This document shows, piece after piece, positions 36,890 through 45,556 of a stretch of 64,000 bases of DNA. Numbering within the stretch: position 1 is the first letter of the stretch; every line of letters begins with the position of its first letter. The position numbers and the translations under genes were made by a program. The notes below the pieces were generated by a model. It made no database searches, was not told where the DNA came from, and worked only from the letters and a program-made list of their open reading frames with translations. Source of the stretch: an uncultured bacterium (GTDB lineage Bacteria; Bacteroidota; Ignavibacteria; Ignavibacteriales; Melioribacteraceae); NCBI GenBank assembly GCA_937936675.1, contig CALDDL010000352.1, positions 5,316 through 69,315 of the forward strand, written 5' to 3'.

Positions 36890-37612
36890 CTATAATTTAA
36901 TTTGGGATAAATAGGACGGAAACATTTCTTTCCACCAGTTCCAATCATGCCCCGTCTGTGGTCTAATATCTAACCAATGTGGAATTCCTTTTTCTGCTAA
37001 AATTGAAGACATTCTTTTGTTTTCACCTAAACAGATATCCCATTCGCCCGTTCCTAATGCAATACCCATTTTCTTAATCTGATCTAAATACCATGGATCA
37101 TACATATTTTGCATATAATCAGGTGGATTATTGAAATAACTGTTTTCATCATAATAACCCATTATGAACTGCTTGATGTCAAACGCTCCTCCCATACTAA
37201 AAAGATATCCTACTTTATCCGGATGACGAAAAGCAATATTTAAGGCATGATATCCTCCAAAACTGCAGCCTGCTACTGCAACCTTTGGAAATCCGGTCTC
37301 ATATTTCGCAAATTCTATTACATCGTTCAAAATACATTTTTCATAGGCTATATGCGTTTTTACTCTATCTGCGGGATGAATGTTATAATTATACCAACTC
37401 TCTGCATCTAAACTATCAGGACAGTAAACTTTGATTTTACCTTCATTAATTAAATGAGAAATTGAATCTATTAATCCGAAATCCTTATTCTCAAAAAATC
37501 TTCCCTTAGATGTGGGGAATAAAACAACCGGATATCCTGAATCTCCAAATACTAACATTTCAAAATCTCTACTCAAATATTGAGTGTACCATTTGTGATA
37601 AAACTCTTTCAT
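36890..37612 (-). CDS. Alpha/beta-hydrolase of the esterase D family
   Basis: The 240-residue protein has the nucleophile elbow AGCSFGGYHAL (GxSxG with Ser), preceded by the oxyanion strand VVLFPTSKGRFFE and ending with TGHDWNWWKEMFP (catalytic His). The Asp is likely in GTGEWDICLGENKRM. No signal peptide is present, so it acts in the cytoplasm. It is the first gene of the four-gene amide-ligase cluster and may hydrolyse or transfer an ester/amide bond of the product. A wide spacer upstream (37613-37702) should hold the promoter. Confidence 0.8.
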   Translation of the reverse strand: MKEFYHKWYTQYLSRDFEMLVFGDSGYPVVLFPTSKGRFFENKDFGLIDSISHLINEGKIKVYCPDSLDAESWYNYNIHPADRVKTHIAYEKCILNDVIEFAKYETGFPKVAVAGCSFGGYHALNIAFRHPDKVGYLFSMGGAFDIKQFIMGYYDENSYFNNPPDYMQNMYDPWYLDQIKKMGIALGTGEWDICLGENKRMSSILAEKGIPHWLDIRPQTGHDWNWWKEMFPSYLSQIKL

Positions 37613-37702
37613 TTTGGTTTGTAGGGGAAAAGTTTAAAGTAATAATTGATTTAGGAATTTAATATAACTAAGAGATTGGATATATGCACTAAAGAAATAA
37701 AA

Positions 37703-37730
37703 AAGGCAGGTTTTGAGCCTGCCTTTTTTT
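37703..37730 (-). terminator. Terminator between nifJ operon and amide-ligase cluster
   Basis: AAGGCAGG (37703-37710) pairs perfectly with CCTGCCTT (37718-37725) across TTTTGAG. Runs of A on the left and T on the right let it end transcription on either strand. On the minus strand it stands directly after the dihydroorotate-dehydrogenase-like gene. Confidence 0.88.
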
Positions 37731-37734
37731 ATGA

Positions 37735-38733
37735 TTATGCGAGAATTTTATAGCTTTGTAATGTCTTCATATAATTTGCACGTTCAAATGCAGCCGGTTC
37801 GGCTACTGATTTTTGACTCATGCTACCTTTCATCAAATCGATCGAATTATATTCATTTTCTCTCATCCAATCTTCTAATCCTTTCAGGATATCAGTAATT
37901 CTCGAAATTCCATTTTTCAATAATTCAGAACATACCATTGCAATATCACCACCTGCCATCATCACTTTTATTACATCCTCGTGAGTATGAATCCCGCTTG
38001 TTGCTGCTAAGCTACATTTTACATTATTATATAAAATTGCAATCCATCTTAATGGTAGTCGCATTTCCCAATTTGAGCTTAATACTAAATTAGGTACTAC
38101 TTCTAATTTTTCTAAATCAAAATCAGGTTGATAAAAACGGTTAAATAATACCAATGAATCAGCACCCGCATTATCCAATCTTCTTGCAATATTAGACATC
38201 GAAGAAAAAAATGGACTTAATTTTACTGATACAGGAATCTTTACGTTGCTTTTAACTGCTTGAAGAGTATCAACATACATATTTTCGATTTCCGAACCGG
38301 TTATGTTCGGATTTGTAGCAATGTAGTATAAATTTAATTCTAAAGCGTCTGCTCCGGCGTCTTCAATACTCTTGGCATATTTTACCCATCCGCCATTGCT
38401 CACACCATTAATACTCCCAATAATTGGAATCTTGACCGATTTTTTAAGGTCGGCAATATGATCCAAATACTGATACGGCGTTAAGTGAAAATGGTCCGGC
38501 TCCGGGAAATAGCTCGTTGCCTCTGCATAACTTTCTGATCCATAAGATAGATAGTGATCTAATTCACCTGATTCATGTGATATCTGCTCTTCAAATAATG
38601 AATACACTACTACCGCTGCGGCACCTGCATTTTCCATTGCTTTAACGGAATCTACACTCTGTGAAAGAGGCGATGCTGATGGAACTATCGGATTCTTTAA
38701 TTGCAATCCCATATATTTTGTTGTTAAATCCAT
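37735..38733 (-). CDS. Dihydroorotate dehydrogenase-like FMN oxidoreductase
   Basis: The 332-residue protein is a TIM-barrel flavoenzyme of the DHOD family: [22 protein letters not shown] opening, [44 protein letters not shown] and the phosphate-binding [30 protein letters not shown] end. It lacks the usual catalytic Cys/Ser loop of PyrD (NLSCPN), where the motif reads [11 protein letters not shown], so pyrimidine synthesis is unlikely. It is encoded 34 bases downstream of nifJ; such pairs occur in other anaerobes and facultative anaerobes. The electron donor might be ferredoxin, which is inference. Confidence 0.85.
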   Translation of the reverse strand: MDLTTKYMGLQLKNPIVPSASPLSQSVDSVKAMENAGAAAVVVYSLFEEQISHESGELDHYLSYGSESYAEATSYFPEPDHFHLTPYQYLDHIADLKKSVKIPIIGSINGVSNGGWVKYAKSIEDAGADALELNLYYIATNPNITGSEIENMYVDTLQAVKSNVKIPVSVKLSPFFSSMSNIARRLDNAGADSLVLFNRFYQPDFDLEKLEVVPNLVLSSNWEMRLPLRWIAILYNNVKCSLAATSGIHTHEDVIKVMMAGGDIAMVCSELLKNGISRITDILKGLEDWMRENEYNSIDLMKGSMSQKSVAEPAAFERANYMKTLQSYKILA

Positions 38734-38767
38734 TTTATCTCCAATTTTTCAATTAAACTTATCTTAA

Positions 38768-41700
38768 TTAGTTTGTTGTTTCTTTTTTATCACTAAAATC
38801 AAATGATGCCATTTGCTCATATAATTTCCATCTCTTTAATACATCTTCTTGGGCTAATTTTAATAACTCTTTAGCTTCATTAGGATGGGATTTTGTAAGC
38901 ATCTTATATCTCGTTTCAGTATAAATATAATCTTGAAGTCTAATTTTTGGCTCTTTTGAATCAAGTTTTAATGGATTCTTTCCTTCTAATAAATTATTTG
39001 GATTGTATCTGAATAGAGGCCAGTGACCGCTATCAACCGCTAATTTTTGTTGTTCTAATCCCTTTGCCATATTAATACCATGTGCAATACAATGGCTATA
39101 TGCAATAATTAACGATGGTCCCTCATAAGCTTCAGCTTCTAAGAATGCTTTAATTGTATGTGCATCATTTGCACCCATAGCCACTTTGGCAACATAAACA
39201 TTTCCATAAATCATTGCCATCATACCTAAATCTTTCTTACCTGTTGCCTTTCCTGCGGCAGCAAATTTTGCAACTGCACCAAAGCTTGTCGATTTAGACA
39301 TCTGACCGCCGGTATTTGAATATACCTCGGTATCTAAAACAAGGATATTAACATTTTTCCCTGATGCCATTACATGATCTAATCCACCATATCCAATATC
39401 ATAAGCCCATCCGTCACCACCCATTATCCAGACAGATTTCTTAACTAAATAATCTGCTAATTCTAATAATTTCTCGGCATCCGGAGTTTTTAATGAACCT
39501 ATTTTCTTTTTTAATTCTTCTACTCTTTCTCTTTGTTCATAAATTCCTACTTCATTCGTTTGATCAGCATTTAATAATGAATCAACTAATGCTTCTCCGA
39601 TTTCATTCTTGAGAGTAACTAATAATTCTTTTGCAAATTCAGTTTGTTTATCGATAGAAAGTCTCATACCCATTCCGAATTCAGCATTATCTTCAAATAA
39701 AGAATTTGACCAAGCCGGTCCTCTTCCTTCTTTATTCATTGACCATGGAGTTGTTGGTAAGTTACCGCCATAAATTGATGAACATCCGGTAGCATTTGCT
39801 ACGATAGTTCTATCTCCGAATAATTGAGAAACTAATTTTACGTACGGTGTTTCTCCGCATCCTGAACAAGCTCCTGAATACTCAAATAGTGGTTCTAATA
39901 ATTGGCTTCCTTTAACCGTTGTTAAATTAGCTTTTGTTCTGTCAAATTCAGGTAAATTCAAGAAGAAATCATAATTTGCTCTTTCTTGTTCCCTTAATGG
40001 AATTTGAGGAGCCATATTTAATGCTTTTAATTTTACTTCTTTTTTGTTCTTTGCGGGACATACTTCAAAACATAATTCGCATCCCGTGCAATCTTCTGCA
40101 GCTACTTGAATTGTATAAACCGAATTTTCTGGGAATTCTCTACCTTTTGCTTCCATCCATTTAAATGTTGCTGGTGCATTTTCTAATTCCGATTTGCCAT
40201 ATACTTTTGCTCTGATAGCAGCATGAGGACAAACCATAGCACATTTATTACATTGAATACAAATTTCAGGATCCCATACCGGAATTTCTAATGCAATATT
40301 TCTTTTTTCCCATTTAGTAGTTCCTGATTGGAATGTTCCATCAACAGGCATTTGGCTTACCGTTACAAAATCTCCCTTTCCTTCCATCATTCTTGCTAAT
40401 ACATCTTTTACGTAATCCGGTGCTTTGTCAGAAACAATCGATGGAATTTCAATTGTACTTGTAGCAGTTTCAGGTATATTGATTTTGAAGAGATTAACTA
40501 ATGTTTGATCTACTGCTTCAAAGTTCTTTCTAACTACTTCATCACCTTTTGCACCATAGGTTTTCTTAATTGATTTCTTTATCTGTTCGATAGCTTCGTC
40601 TTTTGGTAATACACCCGAGATTGCAAAGAAGCAGGTCTGCATAATTGTATTTACTCTTGCACCCATTCCGGTATTAAGAGCTACGGTATTGCCATCGATA
40701 GCATAAAATTCTAATTTCTTATCAATAATTTGCTGCTGTGTTTTCTTTGGTAATTTTTCCCAAACTTCATCCTGATGATAAGGACTATTTAATAAGAAAG
40801 TTCCTCCATCAACTATATTTTCTAATACATCGAATTTCTCTAATAGATTAAATTGATGACATCCGACAAATTGTGCTTTTTGGATTAAGTATGTCGAACG
40901 AATCGGTTTTTTACCGAATCTTAAGTGAGATACAGTTGTAGAACCTGATTTCTTGGAATCATATACGAAATAACCTTGAGCGAAGTTTTCTGTTTCTTCA
41001 CCTATAATTTTAATCGAATTCTTATTAGCTCCAACTGTACCATCTGCTCCAAGTCCATAGAATAAACATCTTTTTACGTCCTCGGTTTCAGTCGTAAAAT
41101 CTAGATCAAAATCTAAACTTGTGAATGTAACATCATCATAAATACCGATTGTAAAATGATTTTTTGGCTTTTCTTGATTTAAATTATCGAAAACAGCTTT
41201 TACCATTGAAGGTGTAAATTCTTTAGAAGAAAGACCATATCTTCCACCAATAACCTTAGGCATTTTTTCGAATTGTGTTTCTCCATTAACAAATGCTTCT
41301 GAAATGGATGTTACAATATCCATATATAATGGTTCGCCGAGTGAACCCGGTTCTTTTGTTCTATCTAATACAGCTATTTTTTCAACTGATTTTGGAAGAG
41401 CATTTAATAAGTGTTTTGTAGAAAATGGTCTGAATAGTCTAACTTTTACGATAGCAACTTTTTCACCTAATTTTTCTGTTAAATAATCAACTGCTTCTTC
41501 GGCGGCTTCTGCGCCTGAACCCATTAATACAATTACTCTTGTAGCATCCGGAGCACCATAATAATCGAATAAATTATATTTTCTACCTGTTACTTCCGCA
41601 AATTTATCCATTGCATTCTGAACGATATCAGGACATGCATCATAGAATTTATTTACAGTTTCTCTGCCTTGGAAATAAACATCGGGATTCTGAGCTGTTC

Positions 41701-42349
41701 CGCGTATAAATGGACGATCCGGAGTTAATGCTCTTGCCCTGAAATTCTTTACCGATTCTTCATCTATCATTGCACGAATATCTGCATCCGATAATTCCTC
41801 AATTTTCATCACTTCATGCGAAGTCCTAAAACCATCGAAGAAATGAACAAATGGAATTCTTGATTCTAATGAAGCTTTATGAGCAATCATTGCCGTATCC
41901 ATTACTTCCTGTACTGAATTCGAACAAATTAATCCAAATCCTGTCTGACGAGTGGACATAACATCACTATGATCACCAAAAATCGATAACCCTTGAGCTG
42001 CTAATGAACGTGCTGTTACATGGAAAACTGCGGGAGTTAATTCACCGGCAATTTTATACATATTTGGAATCATTAATAGCAAACCTTGTGAAGCCGTAAA
42101 TGTAGTTGTAAGAGCTCCGCTTTGTAATGAGCCATGCACTGCACCGGCAGCTCCGCCTTCACTTTGCATTTCGGTTACAGATGGAACTGTACCCCAAATG
42201 TTTTTTGTTTTTACGGCAGACCAAGCGTCTGAGAGTTCTCCCATCGGTGATGATGGTGTAATTGGATATATAGCTACTACCTCACTCACCCGATAGGCAA
42301 CGTGCGCAGCAGCCTCATTTCCGTCAATGGTTATTTTTCTTCTTTCCAT
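38768..42349 (-). CDS. nifJ: Pyruvate:ferredoxin (flavodoxin) oxidoreductase, single-chain
   Basis: The 1,193-residue enzyme oxidises pyruvate and CoA to acetyl-CoA and CO2 and reduces ferredoxin, or works in reverse to fix CO2. The N-terminal pyrimidine-binding half starts DGNEAAAHVAYRVSEVVAIYPITPSSPM. The gamma domain lies near residues 430-590. A two-cluster ferredoxin domain has CIQCNKCAMVCP and CTGCELCFEVCP (about 690-760). The TPP half has CSGCGETPYVKL, NATGCSSIYGG, GDGWAYDIGYGGLDHV and the last cluster Cys in AYSHCIAHGINM. All cluster Cys are present. A good ribosome site (AAGGATG) precedes the ATG. It points to anaerobic or microaerobic pyruvate metabolism. Confidence 0.98.
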   Translation of the reverse strand: MERRKITIDGNEAAAHVAYRVSEVVAIYPITPSSPMGELSDAWSAVKTKNIWGTVPSVTEMQSEGGAAGAVHGSLQSGALTTTFTASQGLLLMIPNMYKIAGELTPAVFHVTARSLAAQGLSIFGDHSDVMSTRQTGFGLICSNSVQEVMDTAMIAHKASLESRIPFVHFFDGFRTSHEVMKIEELSDADIRAMIDEESVKNFRARALTPDRPFIRGTAQNPDVYFQGRETVNKFYDACPDIVQNAMDKFAEVTGRKYNLFDYYGAPDATRVIVLMGSGAEAAEEAVDYLTEKLGEKVAIVKVRLFRPFSTKHLLNALPKSVEKIAVLDRTKEPGSLGEPLYMDIVTSISEAFVNGETQFEKMPKVIGGRYGLSSKEFTPSMVKAVFDNLNQEKPKNHFTIGIYDDVTFTSLDFDLDFTTETEDVKRCLFYGLGADGTVGANKNSIKIIGEETENFAQGYFVYDSKKSGSTTVSHLRFGKKPIRSTYLIQKAQFVGCHQFNLLEKFDVLENIVDGGTFLLNSPYHQDEVWEKLPKKTQQQIIDKKLEFYAIDGNTVALNTGMGARVNTIMQTCFFAISGVLPKDEAIEQIKKSIKKTYGAKGDEVVRKNFEAVDQTLVNLFKINIPETATSTIEIPSIVSDKAPDYVKDVLARMMEGKGDFVTVSQMPVDGTFQSGTTKWEKRNIALEIPVWDPEICIQCNKCAMVCPHAAIRAKVYGKSELENAPATFKWMEAKGREFPENSVYTIQVAAEDCTGCELCFEVCPAKNKKEVKLKALNMAPQIPLREQERANYDFFLNLPEFDRTKANLTTVKGSQLLEPLFEYSGACSGCGETPYVKLVSQLFGDRTIVANATGCSSIYGGNLPTTPWSMNKEGRGPAWSNSLFEDNAEFGMGMRLSIDKQTEFAKELLVTLKNEIGEALVDSLLNADQTNEVGIYEQRERVEELKKKIGSLKTPDAEKLLELADYLVKKSVWIMGGDGWAYDIGYGGLDHVMASGKNVNILVLDTEVYSNTGGQMSKSTSFGAVAKFAAAGKATGKKDLGMMAMIYGNVYVAKVAMGANDAHTIKAFLEAEAYEGPSLIIAYSHCIAHGINMAKGLEQQKLAVDSGHWPLFRYNPNNLLEGKNPLKLDSKEPKIRLQDYIYTETRYKMLTKSHPNEAKELLKLAQEDVLKRWKLYEQMASFDFSDKKETTN

Positions 42350-42592
42350 TAAACATCCTTAAGATTTATTAAAAATTATTATTTGTACATTATTCGGCTA
42401 TTTCTACTCAATAACCTTGCCACATTATTTTTATTGCAATTCTCTATTTTTGAGCCATTTTGAGGTTCGAGACAGGATAATAGCATCTCTTATCTATTGG
42501 TCATTAGAAAATAAAGTTCTTTTATCTTATTTATAAGAATTGTTTTTTCGACCCCTAAAATAAGAATAAATCTTGATAAAATAAAGATATCC

Positions 42593-43753
42593 TTATCGGA
42601 TATTTTTACTTTCATTTCCGCCGACTATAATAGCATCAAATCCATATTTATCTCTTATCTTTTGAACCGCTTTTAGCATCTTTTTGCGCGAAATTCGTGA
42701 ATCGTCAAATAAAAATTCCTGTTCCGCAGCTTCACTGAAATTTGTGGTATGAACCCCTATTAATCTTATCCCTACCCGGCGATTATAATTATTCCGAAAT
42801 AGTTTTACTACATTCTCATAAATTATTTTATCATCATCGGTTGCGGTGATTGTCTTATCCCTTATAATAGTACCAAAATCGGAATATCTTAACTTAATCC
42901 CAACTGTGGAAGTCTGCCAATTTTTGTTCCTTATGCTTTGAGCCACTTTAGAAACTAAATTGAATAGAACCATTTCCAATTCATTCTTATCGACTACGTC
43001 AATTTCAAAAGTCGTTTCTTTGGAAATACTTTTCCTTTTATGTTCAAGAGTTAAAAGATCGCTTCCTTCACCATTCGCCCTATTCCAAAGCGAGGTGCCA
43101 TACTTTCCGAATAGGAGAGAGAAATAATCTTCGGGAGTGTTTTGTATATCAGAAATAATATAAAATCCTTTAGAATTGAGAGTCCTCTCTGTTACTTTGC
43201 CCACTCCCGGAATCACTGAAATCGGCATCGGAGCAAGAAACTCTTTCTCGTATCCGGGTATTATATACGTAATCCCTTTCGGCTTCATACAATCCGAACC
43301 AATCTTTGCCACATTTTTATTCCTGCCGATCCCGATCGAACATGGAAGCGAAAGCTTATCCCAAATCTCCCTCTGCAATTTGGAGGCAAACATAAAAAGA
43401 GAACCATAAATATATTCGCAGCCCGTAAAATCCATGAAAAATTCATCTATCGAAGTCTGCTCTATCATCGGTGAATAATTCTCGAGTATCTTCTTTACAT
43501 TCTTTGAAAAACGAGTGTATTCTTTATGACTTCCATGTAGATATATTCCATGCGGGCAGAGCTTAAACGCTGTTTTTATCGGCATTGCCGAATGAAGTCC
43601 ATATTTTCTAGCTTCGTAAGAACATGCTGCCACTACCCCCCTGCTATTCGGGTCTCCACCCACAATTACAGGCTTTCCCTCCAATGAAGGATCTAATACT
43701 CTTTCGACCGATACAAAGAATGCATCTAAATCAAGATGAAAGATCGTTTTCAT
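42593..43753 (-). CDS. dinB: DNA polymerase IV (Y-family translesion polymerase)
   Basis: The 386-residue enzyme has the Y-family catalytic motifs: FHLDLDAFFVSVE (Asp8), YSYEARKYGLHSAMP-like CSYEARKYGLHSAMPI and TSIDEFFMDFTG with the catalytic Asp-Glu. The helix-hairpin-helix (VIPGVGKVTERTLNSKGFY) and little-finger domain follow. Near the C-terminus EQEFLFDD contains a beta-clamp-binding motif (QEFLF). A good ribosome site (GAGGG) lies 5 bases before the ATG. It diverges from the C-terminal polymerase half, and the shared 111-base intergenic region contains a LexA-box-like site. Damage induction is therefore likely, although its own -35/-10 is not obvious. Confidence 0.95.
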   Translation of the reverse strand: MKTIFHLDLDAFFVSVERVLDPSLEGKPVIVGGDPNSRGVVAACSYEARKYGLHSAMPIKTAFKLCPHGIYLHGSHKEYTRFSKNVKKILENYSPMIEQTSIDEFFMDFTGCEYIYGSLFMFASKLQREIWDKLSLPCSIGIGRNKNVAKIGSDCMKPKGITYIIPGYEKEFLAPMPISVIPGVGKVTERTLNSKGFYIISDIQNTPEDYFSLLFGKYGTSLWNRANGEGSDLLTLEHKRKSISKETTFEIDVVDKNELEMVLFNLVSKVAQSIRNKNWQTSTVGIKLRYSDFGTIIRDKTITATDDDKIIYENVVKLFRNNYNRRVGIRLIGVHTTNFSEAAEQEFLFDDSRISRKKMLKAVQKIRDKYGFDAIIVGGNESKNIR

Positions 43754-43809
43754 ATTCCCTCTTTTATCTCGATCAATCTCAAATATCGGTGATATAAATA
43801 AAAATTAAC

Positions 43810-43858
43810 TTGCATTTTCTCTTCTAAACAGTTAATATAGTGTACAAATGTTTACTAT
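43810..43858 (+). promoter_or_regulatory. Promoter with LexA-box-like operator between dinB and the dnaE C-terminal half
   Basis: TTGCAT (43810-43815) and TAATAT (43833-43838) are 17 bases apart and point to the polymerase gene. The operator spans 43837-43858: ATAGTGTAC, AAAT, GTTTACTAT, an inverted repeat with 7 of 9 matching pairs. It shares the core TACAAATGT with the lexA operator. Its centre lies 9.5 bases past the end of the -10, exactly as in the lexA promoter, and with the AAAT in the same orientation. Confidence 0.7.
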
Positions 43859-43864
43859 CTAAAT

Positions 43865-45556
43865 ATGCTTAATTCTAAAGACAATATCAAACAAAAAGAC
43901 TCGATAATCGATATGCAAAATTACCGTCTTCCCGGTAATCCCGCTAATATAGTAAAATTGCATACACATTTTAGGGGAAGCTTCGATAAAGTCGGCTTCG
44001 ATATCTATGATTATGAACTCCTCTTTAATGACGAGGCGACACGGCAATTAATGCGGCGAGGCGATACTATCGGTTGCTTTTATATCGAATCACCCGGAAT
44101 GCGCTCATTACTAAAACGCCTTAATTGCGATACATTCGAAATGCTCACCGCCGCAAGTTCGGTAATCCGACCCGGAGTGGCAGAAAGCGGAATGATGCAG
44201 GAATTTATAGATCGGCATAAACAACCCTCAAAAAGGAAATATCTAATCCCCGAAATGGAGGAATTTTTAGGCGAAACTTATGGAGTGATGATCTATCAAG
44301 AGGATGTGATTAAAGTGGTGCATCATGTTGTAGGTATGTCGTTAGAAGAAGCCGATCTGCTTCGCAGAGCAATGAGCGGCAAAATGCGCTCCCATTCGGC
44401 AATGCAGCAGCTTATTAATCGCTTCTTTCAATGCTGCGATGCGCGCGGATATAGCCAAGAGATTGCTCAAGCACTATGGGATCAGATCGATTCATTCGCC
44501 GGATATGCTTTTTGCAAAGCTCATAGCGCATCGTTCGCTCTCCTTTCCTTTCAAGTCGCTTTCCTAAAGACCCACTACCCTGCCCATTTTATGGCAAATG
44601 TACTCAATAATGGCGGCGGATATTATTCCGCCGAAGTTTATATAAACGAATCAAAAAGAATGGGGATCAAAATCCTTCTCCCTTCAATCAATGAAAGTCT
44701 CTGGGAATATAAAGCTGACCGCAATAGTATCAGACTCGGCTTCCTCGCTATTAAAGGTTTTGATAATTCCTTCGCATTAAATATTATCCGCGAACGAAAT
44801 TCCAATGGTAAATTCGTTTCTTTAGCAGATTTTATTGTCCGCACCGGCATCGGTTATGAACATACGAAAAAACTAATCGCATGCGGTGCCATGGATTGCT
44901 TCAAAGAAACTCGCCCCACTTTAATGCGCTTGATCGATATCTATTATCATAAAAGAAAGATTTTAGATAATAGTTACAATGATCTATTTATGAATGAGAG
45001 TTTCCGACTCGAAGAGGAGATCAAAACAAATACTGAATACTCAATAGAAGAGATCTGCTCAATCGAATATGAGACTTTCGGATATATGGTTAGCCGCCAT
45101 CCTCTTCAATTCTTCCATAATGCCGTATCTGCTCCCGATATAGTGAAGTCTAGCGATCTAAAAAACTATAAAGGAAAAAGAATCAAAATGATCGGCTGGT
45201 ATATGGCTTCTAAAAGAATAAAAACAAAGAAGGGAGAAATTATGAAATTTCTGTCGCTCGAAGATCTATCGGGCACTTTTGAAGCAGTCTTTTTCCCAAA
45301 AACTTATAGCATCTATGCCGAGCAAACAATCTCTACCGGACCTTATCTGCTAGAAGGAAAAGCCGATTTAGAAAACGGAAATAATATAATCGTAGAAAAA
45401 CTGCAACTCCTTTCGAGCATGGATACTCTTTCAATTACACGCAAAGATAGCTCCGAGAATAACTATTTCGGAGATGTGGAAAAAGTAGCAGAAGAAGAAT
45501 TTGCGCTTGCTGCCAAGCTCGATAAAGAAAAACTCAGACGCGCCTATGCAATCTGA
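43865..45556 (+). CDS. C-terminal half of a split DnaE-type (ImuC-like) DNA polymerase III alpha
   Basis: The 563-residue protein starts with about 55 residues of its own, then enters DnaE at the fingers domain: DEATRQLMRRGDTIGCFYIE (56-75) and RPGVAESGMMQEFIDR. IYQEDVIKVVH, LRRAMSGKM, FAGYAFCKAHSASFALLSFQ, an HhH region (about 290-345) and an OB fold (about 437-515) follow. DLF near 373-376 stands where DnaE carries its clamp-binding motif. The GCFYIESPGMR wording is that of the error-prone DnaE2/ImuC branch. PHP and palm domains with the catalytic Asp residues are absent and are encoded by the convergent gene. The frame is intact over its full length, and it has its own LexA-type promoter, although no ribosome site is visible before ATG 43865. 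The two genes overlap by 13 bases at their ends. Confidence 0.88.
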   Translation: MLNSKDNIKQKDSIIDMQNYRLPGNPANIVKLHTHFRGSFDKVGFDIYDYELLFNDEATRQLMRRGDTIGCFYIESPGMRSLLKRLNCDTFEMLTAASSVIRPGVAESGMMQEFIDRHKQPSKRKYLIPEMEEFLGETYGVMIYQEDVIKVVHHVVGMSLEEADLLRRAMSGKMRSHSAMQQLINRFFQCCDARGYSQEIAQALWDQIDSFAGYAFCKAHSASFALLSFQVAFLKTHYPAHFMANVLNNGGGYYSAEVYINESKRMGIKILLPSINESLWEYKADRNSIRLGFLAIKGFDNSFALNIIRERNSNGKFVSLADFIVRTGIGYEHTKKLIACGAMDCFKETRPTLMRLIDIYYHKRKILDNSYNDLFMNESFRLEEEIKTNTEYSIEEICSIEYETFGYMVSRHPLQFFHNAVSAPDIVKSSDLKNYKGKRIKMIGWYMASKRIKTKKGEIMKFLSLEDLSGTFEAVFFPKTYSIYAEQTISTGPYLLEGKADLENGNNIIVEKLQLLSSMDTLSITRKDSSENNYFGDVEKVAEEEFALAAKLDKEKLRRAYAI

